Shown here piece after piece: positions 31,089 through 37,677 of a stretch of 37,677 bases of DNA (its first letter is position 1; each line of letters opens with the position of its first letter). The notes beneath the pieces were generated by a model. It searched no databases and had not been told where the DNA came from. It saw nothing but the letters and a program-made list of their open reading frames with translations. Source of the stretch: Candidatus Caccovivens faecavium (GTDB lineage: Bacteria; Bacillota; Clostridia; Christensenellales; UBA1242); assembly GCA_018715545.1 (NCBI GenBank), contig DVLK01000003.1, forward strand, positions 1 to 37,677. Direction: 5' to 3'. Both the position numbers and the translations under genes were made by a program.

Positions 31089-31739
31089 TTATGCAGACGG
31101 ATTTTTATATATTTTTGTCAAATTATGTCTTGTTTTGTAGTTTTTAATAAAATTTCTAAATTGCTTGTTTAGTTCTTTTCCATTATAAATTTTAGCATTT
31201 AATAAATATGTATAACGTTGTTTCGCAATTGAATAATTTACACCACATAGATTTTCAATCTCATATATAGAATTTACTTCACAAGCTTTAATAATACTTA
31301 ACGGCATAAGCATTTTTGCAGCAAAAGTATTTGCTTCGATTTCTCTTGTTCTAGGATCTGAATTTACAAAATGCTCTAATGCAATGTGACCTATTTCATG
31401 TGCAATAGTAAATCTCTGAGTAAAAACATCAATATTGTCGTTATAAAAAATTATATAATCTCCATTGTAGCACACAGTAAACCCCAGATCTGTATATATA
31501 ATATCCTCATAAAGTTGATATATATTTTTAGGTATTTTTGAATATGGTGCCAAGAGCCAACCATTTTTATTAGATAATTCAACAACATCAATTGGCATAA
31601 TTTTTAAATCGTTTTTTATCATAAATGAGTTAACAATACTATCTATCTGCTCATAGTTTATTAAACTCTCATCTTCTGTGAAAAACGCTAAATCTTCTCT
31701 TGTTCTTCCTAATAACCTAATTTTATTACTATTCATCAT
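31089..31739 (-). CDS. immA: ImmA/IrrE-family metallopeptidase
   Basis: A 216-residue protein with the zinc-peptidase motif HEIGHIALEH (FTIAHEIGHIALEHF, around residue 113) and a downstream ExxTFAAKMLMP (IEANTFAAKMLMP), the third ligand region. ImmA-type peptidases cut the partner repressor after DNA damage or cell signals. Its start overlaps the end of the XRE gene by about 11 bases, the usual immR-immA order. The C-terminal tail (KTRHNLTKIYKNPSA) is basic. Here it would relieve repression of the divergent sigma-like/RHS unit. Confidence 0.9.
   Translation of the reverse strand: MMNSNKIRLLGRTREDLAFFTEDESLINYEQIDSIVNSFMIKNDLKIMPIDVVELSNKNGWLLAPYSKIPKNIYQLYEDIIYTDLGFTVCYNGDYIIFYNDNIDVFTQRFTIAHEIGHIALEHFVNSDPRTREIEANTFAAKMLMPLSIIKACEVNSIYEIENLCGVNYSIAKQRYTYLLNAKIYNGKELNKQFRNFIKNYKTRHNLTKIYKNPSA
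31095..31110. promoter_or_regulatory. 16-bp shared operator-like element, copy at the HTH gene
   Basis: ATATAAAAATCCGTCT on the minus strand ends about 21 bases before the TAGAAT of the HTH gene, the mirror copy of 30767-30782. It also encodes the last codons of the ImmA-like gene (YKNPS), so its sequence is constrained twice. Confidence 0.7.
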
Positions 31740-32043
31740 TATGTTTTAATGACTCAATGAAATTTTCTATTAAATTTATTTGATCATCTGATACCACAAT
31801 ATTTTTATGTGTACCTGCTTTACCCAGAATTACAATTGTATTATCATTATAATCATTTAACAAATAATCAGTTGATACATTAAAAATTTCAGAAATTTTT
31901 ACTATTGCATCTAAATCTGGCTGTCTCCTTCCCGTCTCCCAAAATCCCACTGTAGATGTCACAACTCCTAATTTTTGGGCTAATTCAGTTTGATTCATAT
32001 TAGATTTGCGTCTCAAATATCTTATCTTATCGCCTATTTCCAT
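31729..32043 (-). CDS. immR: ImmR-like XRE repressor
   Basis: A ~104-residue Cro/CI-type repressor: IGDKIRYLRRKSNMNQTELAQKLGVVTSTVGFWETGRRQPDLDAIVKISEIFNVSTDYLL at the N-terminus and a short acidic tail that ends NFIESLKHNDE. I start at 32043 (MEIGDK) because GGAG lies seven bases upstream; an ATG at 32055 overlaps that site. It is followed by the ImmA peptidase. It faces the sigma-like/RHS unit across a 160-base region with a matched inverted repeat, so it probably represses that unit and itself. Confidence 0.88.
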   Translation of the reverse strand: MEIGDKIRYLRRKSNMNQTELAQKLGVVTSTVGFWETGRRQPDLDAIVKISEIFNVSTDYLLNDYNDNTIVILGKAGTHKNIVVSDDQINLIENFIESLKHNDE

Positions 32044-32055
32044 AATACACTCCAT

Positions 32056-32215
32056 TTCTTTATTATTTTACCATAGTTTTCAAGATTATGCAATTCTATT
32101 TTGATATAAAAATTCTACATTTTGCTATAATTATCACAATTTGTAGAATTTTTGCTTGATTTTTTATTTACAAACTGATATAATTATATCAAATTGTAGA
32201 AAAGGAGTGTTTTAT
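32056..32215. promoter_or_regulatory. Divergent promoter region with TTGTAGAA operators
   Basis: Minus strand: TTGCAT (32088-32093), 17 bases, TAAAAT (32065-32070) drives the repressor. Plus strand: TTGATT (32156-32161), 17 bases, TATAAT (32179-32184) drives the sigma-like gene. Between them AAAAATTCTACA (32108-32119) and TGTAGAATTTTT (32142-32153) form a perfect 12-bp inverted repeat. A third half-site, TTGTAGAA, lies at 32194-32201 over the plus-strand start. This is the layout of a repressor switch. Confidence 0.82.
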
Positions 32216-32602
32216 ATGACCAAGGAAGAATTAAAATCATTATTTGAGGATTATTGGTATGACAATCAATATTTAAAAGAAAAGTCTAAAGAAATAATGA
32301 CAACAAATAATTACTTAGCTAATACTGATGCCAAAAATTTCTTTGACGATTCTATAAATTATGAAAAGCAACAAATAGCATTGATTTTACATAAAAAACA
32401 ACATATAGAATCCCTTATTCAAACACTCAATCAACCATATAAAACTTTGATGTATTTAAAATACATAACCTTTCTGACATTTGACCAAATTGCTGACAGA
32501 ATGAGCTATTCTACAAAACGTATTTATCAACTACATAATGAAGCTATTAATAAAATACTTGAAGATTTGAATAAAAAAGACCCCAACATTAGCAAAAATT
32601 AG
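32216..32602 (+). CDS. Sigma-70 region 4-like activator of the RHS gene
   Basis: A 128-residue helical protein. The N-terminal ~75 residues are a helical, charged region. The C-terminal ~45 residues are a sigma-region-4-like HTH: TLMYLKYITFLTFDQIADRMSYSTKRIYQLHNEAINKI. I chose the ATG at 32216 with AAGGAG upstream; an earlier in-frame ATG at 32156 overlaps the -35. The fold and size match the late activators of Bacillota phages, and a set of TTAG decamers starts within its last codons. It likely turns on the RHS gene and is repressed by the ImmR-like protein. It is related in type, not clearly in sequence, to the protein at 15605. Confidence 0.8.
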   Translation: MTKEELKSLFEDYWYDNQYLKEKSKEIMTTNNYLANTDAKNFFDDSINYEKQQIALILHKKQHIESLIQTLNQPYKTLMYLKYITFLTFDQIADRMSYSTKRIYQLHNEAINKILEDLNKKDPNISKN

Positions 32603-32642
32603 CACTAATTAGCAAAAGTTAGACGGCATTAGAATTTTTGAG
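32589..32642 (+). promoter_or_regulatory. Five TTAG decamers and -10 ahead of the RHS gene
   Basis: TTAG occurs at 32589, 32599, 32609, 32619 and 32629, exactly every 10 bases (TTAGCAAAAA, TTAGCACTAA, TTAGCAAAAG, TTAGACGGCA, TTAGAATTTT). The last contains TAGAAT, a -10 candidate, with no classic -35. The array overlaps the stop of the sigma-like gene. It looks like an activator site array replacing the -35. Confidence 0.7.
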
Positions 32643-32687
32643 AATTAAAATATTTCATGTAATCAATAATTAAAAGGAGAAGAATAC

Positions 32688-35600
32688 ATGAAAAATTTTA
32701 AAATCAATAGCGAACATATTGCAACTGCTGAAGACAAAATAGAAATTTCTATTCCCTCTAACTTGAAAAACATTAAAGTGGTTGAAGCCATACTTAATGT
32801 TTCAGTTAATAGTGTTACATTAGAAAATAGAAATTTCCAAGTTGACTTTGAGTCAATAAAAAATTCAACAACCGACAAATCCTGGACTTATGTTGATTAT
32901 TTAAAAAATGTAAAAAATTTAGATAATTTAAAGATTAACATAAGCGACGAACTCCAAACGGTCATTGATAGTGATGCAACTACTTTAATTCTTCATTTTA
33001 AATGCAATGATGCTCATATTACTTTTGATAATTCTACAAGTGATTTTATAGATATTGATTACATTTCACTTGAAGAATTTCAAAATAATGGAAGCTCTCA
33101 AAATATTAATCTTGAGAAATCAGGAAATGCAACCATTAATCTTGCAACTGGTAAATTAAACATTACTACTCCTCTTATCTCTTCAGATGAAAATGTTTTG
33201 CCAATTTCTATCAATGCAAATTATTATTCAGTTCAAAATGATAAACTTAAAAATATTGGCTTGCCTAATAACTGGAACTTAAATGTAAATCAGTTTTTAA
33301 TAAAAAATGAAAATGATAATGAAAAATTGAGGTTTACATACATAGATGAAAATGGCAAAAACCAAATCATTGAAGAAAAGTACTATTATATAGATGAAAA
33401 TAATAAAAAAATATATGTAAATAGAAATCAAGTTACCGTTGATTTAGATGGAAATCTCCAATATAATGATAAAGAAGTCAAAACTGAACTTGAAGCACCA
33501 TCTGGCATTAAACTAATTTCTTCTATAAAAGACTTCAAAAATTCACATTTAGTAGATTATGAACCAGAAGAACTCTCAAATATCAAGCAACAAATTGAAC
33601 AAACTCAATTACAATACGATAACTATAATCTTTCATATAAAACTAACAACCAACAACTTGCATCATTGATTTTAACAAAGGAATATTTAAATAAACAACT
33701 TACCGCCCAAATAGATAAGTTGGCACAAAATGAAGAATATTTGGATTTACAAAGGAAACTAGAATCAATTAGAATGTGTTATTTCCAAACTACACGTACA
33801 TTTAAAGATTTAGATCCTACTGTGACCAATCCTTCTGTTTTGGAATATGCCCGGGATTATTTTAATAATAATGTACAAGCAAACAATAATGAGCCAATTT
33901 TAAAACAAAATAATATAACACTAGAAATGATAAATGATTTATTCAAATATTATTTTGAGAATATACCTATTTATGTTTCTAACAACAGCACTGATAAAGA
34001 ATTAACTATTCACGATGCACGTGTCTTGGCAAACATATTTTCAAATGAGGCATCTGGAATTTATTCTCTTGGGTTTGATGGAGATGACACTTTCAAAGGC
34101 ACAATAAAATCAGGAGAAGATGATCTAGCTTTACAAAAAGAAATATATAAACAAATTATTAGCGAAGAAACTTTTAAGAGTAATATAAAGAATGAAATTG
34201 AAAATATCATTAATGATGAATTTATTGTAACATTTAACTCTGAAAATTCTTCATTAAACGCCCAAGAAAATGAGAAATCCTATAATTTTGATATTTCAAA
34301 TATTAAAGAATTATTAGGTGAAGGCAAAAATATAAATCTTTCTTCAAAAGATTTAATATCATTAAACAGTCAAATTCAGTCACTAGTTAGCACAAATACT
34401 AGTTATCTTTCATTGATGAAAAAATTAAAAGACGAATTAGATAAGCTTAACCATCAAAAAGAACAATATGAAATGCAAGTTCCAGTTCATTATCTTTATA
34501 ACGAAGATAATATTATTTATGGCTTTGGTAAAACTAGCGATAAAAATACTTTTAGATTAGTTTTAATTACAGATCCATACGAAAACGCGGTATATTTCAC
34601 ATATGAATCGCTAGAATCTAATAGACTAGAAAGCATTATTGATAGCGCTGAAAAATTAATCACTTTCTCATATAAAAATGGACTTTTGTCAACAATCAAG
34701 GATGCTCGTGATAGAGAAGTCAAATTTAACTATGACACAAATAATATGCTCCATTGTATTGTCCATGTTGATAACACAAAATCATATTTTTACTATGAAG
34801 AAGAAAATGAACTAGATTATGCTCGACTAATAGCAGTTTTAAACGAAACAGGACTTGGAACGCTTTTTGAGTATACTGATAATAAAATCACAAAAGCAAC
34901 GGCATTATCTGTTTTAAATGATGTTACAAATGGAAAAGTTACCTATAAAAATATTAAAAGCGAAAACTCTACTGATGCCGTAAATTTAGAAACTCTTATT
35001 TCTTCAACACTCCAAACTTGTGAAGATTATAAGTTAAAAGATGCGATTACCTTTAAATATGAAAATTGTAAATCAACAACTTTAACCAATAGTAAAAACA
35101 AAAGTGTCACATATTTGTTTGACAAAGAAGGAAGAGTTAGAACTATTTACGAAAATGGATTTGATGAAAGCAATGATAATAGTCAAATAAATTTCCATGC
35201 CAAAGATTTTACTTACCAAGACAATAAAATAAGTAAAACAATAAGTCCACTTCCATACTCGCAAAATTACCTAAGTGACGTGGTTTTTAAAGAAGATGCA
35301 AAAACTATTGAATATGGTTTCTATCTTGGAGAAGAAGATTCCGTTTGTTCAGCAACAACAATACCTTATAGTTACGAGGTTAATGCTAAATATTATACGA
35401 TCGCAAGTTCTGACACAACAAAATCAATGATGGTTTCAATGTCTGACGACAAATTAGCAATGTTAAATGATGAAATTTCAAAAAGCAAGACGCAAGAAGA
35501 TATCTGTTCACACCATGCATATGTTGTTTCTGGATGGGCAAAATCAGGAAATGCCTCTTTCACATTGACAGATGAGAAAGACAAAGATGTATATGCTGAT

Positions 35601-37677
35601 TATATTAAAAATCGTAAGTTTGAATTAAGAGTGAAAGTTAAGTATGAAAGTGAGGATGAAAACAAAGAAAATTCTGACACTTTCATAACACCATTTGATT
35701 GGAGAAATACCGAATGGCAATATTGTGCTACTGCTATTTTATTAAGAAATGATACAATTTTAAGCATTGAATGTTCTATTGACTATTCTGAAAACACAGG
35801 CGACCTTATCTTTACCGATTTAGATTTTAAACAAGCAGACTTTGAAATAACCGATTATGACTCATTTAAACGCCCTATTAAGAATTATTCTGCACATAGC
35901 AATTTTATAACAACCTATGACTATGCTGATGACGAAACAACCAACCCATGTAAGCAAACTGTAACAATTAACAAAAACACATATATTACAACATTTGAAT
36001 ATACCAAAGAAGGCAAACTTCTTCGTTCAATCGACTATAATGGAATTGTTAAAGAAAACGTCTATAATGACCAAGGCATTGTTGTAAAAACTATTACCTA
36101 CCATAAAGATGAACCAACAAATAAATTTTATGATGAGAAAAAATTGGATGAAAAAGGGAAAGAAACCGCGTCTATTAACGAACTTGGCGAAGAAACAGCT
36201 TCGTATGAATATATAAACGGAACAGGTATTGTTTCTTCAAGCGTAGACGAAAACGGAGTTAAAACTTCCTATGGCTATTCCCCTGCTGATACTCTCCTTG
36301 AAACCTCAATCACAGCAAACGGAATTGAAAACACGAATACCTACGGCTACAACCTTGATTTTCTCACTTCACTTAAACATAATGACTTTGAAATAGGATA
36401 TGATTACGATGAGCAAGGTAGAACCAAACAAATCAACATTGCCGGCAACAAGTATCTATCAAAAGAATATGGAGAAAATGAAGAAACAACAACACTTAGC
36501 TCAAATGAAGTTTATCGTCAAACTTTCAATGATAGTGGTGACGTTCTTGACATTTACTACAAATCGAACGCAAATGATAGTGAGACTAAACTTGTTGAAA
36601 ATGTTTATGATACATATGGTAATATTACAATCTCAAAGGATTTAATCGAAAATAACACTCATACCTACTATTATGATAAGTTTGGCAATACGGTAAAAGA
36701 AACAAACACACAGCATGGTCAAAATATAACTATTGAAAACGTAATGGATGATGATAGTCATAGCAACATAAAAACATCAACTATAACAATAGGTTCCGAA
36801 ACTCTTGACTATATTTACGATAGAGAGGAAACCCCTGATGCTAAATTATTTGCCATTTCTCTTCCTGGTGGCATAGAACAAACTATTGACTATGATAAAC
36901 TTCAAAGAGTTAAGGAAATTCAAACATTAGATTTTGCTAAACAATTCACTTACTTGAAAAATGGAGATCATACAACAAACCTTATATCTAAACTTTTATT
37001 TGCTATAAAAAACGAAACTAAAGATAATTTAACTTATAAATATGATAAAAAAGGCAATATCACAGAAATTAGAGAAAACAACAAACTTCTCGCACGTTAT
37101 AAGTATGATGCACTTTCAAGAATAATTAGAGAAGATAATTCTTTATTTAATAAAACCTATACTTACTCTTATGATGCTGGTGGAAATATAACTCAAAGAG
37201 ACGAATATGCTTTCACGCTTGTTGAAAATCTTGATTTTGAAACTTCAACAAATTCTTTTAATTACTCATATTCAACTAAAGGCTGGAAAGATCAATTAAA
37301 GGAATATAATGGCGAAAAGTTTGTTTATGACAGTTTAGGTAATCCTACAACCTATCGTGATAAAACTCTCCTTTGGTCACATGGCAGACAACTTGACAAA
37401 TTTTCAGACGTTGCTGAATATAAATATAACGCAAATGGTATAAGAACAAGCAAAACAATAAATGTAAATATGTTGGAATGCAATTGTGGTAAAGAAGATT
37501 GCGATTGCAATGGAACATTCACAACCTCATTCTTCCTAAATGGAAATAAAATAATTAAACAGCATGACTGTTGCAATGATTTGACATTCTATTATGGAGC
37601 TGATGGTGTTACTGGTTTCCACCTTAAAAATAACCTTGTCGATGATGATTTCTATTATAAGAAAAATGCTCAAAACG
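32688..37677 (+). CDS. Giant RHS/YD-repeat protein (3' end beyond window)
   Basis: An open frame of 1663 codons without a stop, starting at an ATG with AAAAGGAG nine bases upstream. There is no signal peptide. About residues 1-210 are beta-rich, 300-365 and 560-600 look like coiled coils, and from about 620 onward there are YD/RHS-type repeats (such as YDTYGNIT, YDKFGNTVKE, YDKKGNITEI, YDALSRIIRE, YDAGGNITQ). About 940-1060 resembles a jelly-roll binding domain. Near 1595-1630 is a Cys cluster (CNCGKEDCDC, then CC). RHS shells enclose a C-terminal toxin or adhesive tip. The core-ending motif and any toxin with its immunity gene lie beyond the window. The preceding phased-repeat promoter and the lack of a leader peptide suggest release by lysis or a phage-like system. 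Confidence 0.9.
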   Translation, partial: MKNFKINSEHIATAEDKIEISIPSNLKNIKVVEAILNVSVNSVTLENRNFQVDFESIKNSTTDKSWTYVDYLKNVKNLDNLKINISDELQTVIDSDATTLILHFKCNDAHITFDNSTSDFIDIDYISLEEFQNNGSSQNINLEKSGNATINLATGKLNITTPLISSDENVLPISINANYYSVQNDKLKNIGLPNNWNLNVNQFLIKNENDNEKLRFTYIDENGKNQIIEEKYYYIDENNKKIYVNRNQVTVDLDGNLQYNDKEVKTELEAPSGIKLISSIKDFKNSHLVDYEPEELSNIKQQIEQTQLQYDNYNLSYKTNNQQLASLILTKEYLNKQLTAQIDKLAQNEEYLDLQRKLESIRMCYFQTTRTFKDLDPTVTNPSVLEYARDYFNNNVQANNNEPILKQNNITLEMINDLFKYYFENIPIYVSNNSTDKELTIHDARVLANIFSNEASGIYSLGFDGDDTFKGTIKSGEDDLALQKEIYKQIISEETFKSNIKNEIENIINDEFIVTFNSENSSLNAQENEKSYNFDISNIKELLGEGKNINLSSKDLISLNSQIQSLVSTNTSYLSLMKKLKDELDKLNHQKEQYEMQVPVHYLYNEDNIIYGFGKTSDKNTFRLVLITDPYENAVYFTYESLESNRLESIIDSAEKLITFSYKNGLLSTIKDARDREVKFNYDTNNMLHCIVHVDNTKSYFYYEEENELDYARLIAVLNETGLGTLFEYTDNKITKATALSVLNDVTNGKVTYKNIKSENSTDAVNLETLISSTLQTCEDYKLKDAITFKYENCKSTTLTNSKNKSVTYLFDKEGRVRTIYENGFDESNDNSQINFHAKDFTYQDNKISKTISPLPYSQNYLSDVVFKEDAKTIEYGFYLGEEDSVCSATTIPYSYEVNAKYYTIASSDTTKSMMVSMSDDKLAMLNDEISKSKTQEDICSHHAYVVSGWAKSGNASFTLTDEKDKDVYADYIKNRKFELRVKVKYESEDENKENSDTFITPFDWRNTEWQYCATAILLRNDTILSIECSIDYSENTGDLIFTDLDFKQADFEITDYDSFKRPIKNYSAHSNFITTYDYADDETTNPCKQTVTINKNTYITTFEYTKEGKLLRSIDYNGIVKENVYNDQGIVVKTITYHKDEPTNKFYDEKKLDEKGKETASINELGEETASYEYINGTGIVSSSVDENGVKTSYGYSPADTLLETSITANGIENTNTYGYNLDFLTSLKHNDFEIGYDYDEQGRTKQINIAGNKYLSKEYGENEETTTLSSNEVYRQTFNDSGDVLDIYYKSNANDSETKLVENVYDTYGNITISKDLIENNTHTYYYDKFGNTVKETNTQHGQNITIENVMDDDSHSNIKTSTITIGSETLDYIYDREETPDAKLFAISLPGGIEQTIDYDKLQRVKEIQTLDFAKQFTYLKNGDHTTNLISKLLFAIKNETKDNLTYKYDKKGNITEIRENNKLLARYKYDALSRIIREDNSLFNKTYTYSYDAGGNITQRDEYAFTLVENLDFETSTNSFNYSYSTKGWKDQLKEYNGEKFVYDSLGNPTTYRDKTLLWSHGRQLDKFSDVAEYKYNANGIRTSKTINVNMLECNCGKEDCDCNGTFTTSFFLNGNKIIKQHDCCNDLTFYYGADGVTGFHLKNNLVDDDFYYKKNAQN

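Noticed and set aside
30767..31110. Invertible DNA segment bounded by the 16-bp inverted repeats
   Set aside because: No invertase gene is in the window, and the repeats hold matching positions relative to two promoters, which fits shared operators better. It could still be tested by looking for inverted reads.
32688..37677. Recoding of a stop codon to explain the very long RHS frame
   Set aside because: The frame contains no in-frame stop that I could find, and TGA ends other genes here such as the one at 23097, so the standard bacterial code fits.

Overview
The window is AT-rich, tightly packed bacterial DNA with strong AGGAG-type ribosome binding sites and standard stop codons (TGA ends the gene at 23097 and TGG encodes Trp). 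It looks like an uncultured low-GC Bacillota (Firmicutes), perhaps a gut clostridial lineage. No rRNA or tRNA is present to place it more precisely.

About 1-22976, all on the minus strand, is most of an HK97-type siphophage prophage, read from right to left. It runs from a LexA-like S24 repressor and a zinc-ribbon protein, through tandem terminators, to an early operon: HTH protein, small protein, SNF2 helicase with a broken 5' end, coiled-coil protein, putative ssDNA-binding protein, CHC2/TOPRIM primase-helicase, a 30-bp inverted repeat that may be the origin, VRR-NUC nuclease, and a sigma-like late activator. A late promoter with 10-bp phased repeats follows, then HNH endonuclease, a possible cos site and the small terminase. 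Large terminase, portal, prohead protease, major capsid protein, connectors and major tail protein follow toward position 1. The tail, lysis and integrase genes are not in the window.

The packaging block is interrupted by cargo. Between the small and large terminase lie a C5-cytosine methyltransferase, an amidoligase with a gamma-glutamylcyclotransferase, a SAM synthetase, a PIN-domain protein, a ParB-methyltransferase fusion and two small genes. Between terminase and portal sits a protein with an RNYYCH (HEPN-like) motif. The PIN and HEPN-like genes each have their own extended -10 promoter and terminator, as expected for morons. A conserved ~50-bp element occurs twice, just 3' of each methyltransferase gene, and brackets a 5-kb cargo block.

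The most unusual part is 23097-31060. Four minus-strand genes encode an AddB-like Fe-S protein, a UvrD/AddA-like helicase overlapping it, a DndC-like PAPS-reductase-family protein with an N-terminal zinc site and C-terminal ferredoxin-like clusters, and a class V aminotransferase (cysteine desulfurase, DndA-like). A small HTH gene lies just upstream. A perfect 16-bp sequence occurs, inverted, at the same distance upstream of both the HTH promoter and the nuclease-operon promoter, suggesting that one regulator controls both. The set resembles a sulfur-linked DNA modification or restriction system without DndB, DndD or DndE, and I cannot match it to a described system.

At 31089-32055 an ImmR-like repressor and an ImmA-like metallopeptidase form a pair. 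They are divergent from a plus-strand sigma-like protein (32216) and a giant RHS/YD-repeat protein (32688 to beyond the window end). Five TTAG decamers at exact 10-bp spacing precede the RHS gene, mirroring the late promoter of the prophage. This suggests that the RHS gene is switched on by phage-style late activation under ImmR/ImmA control.
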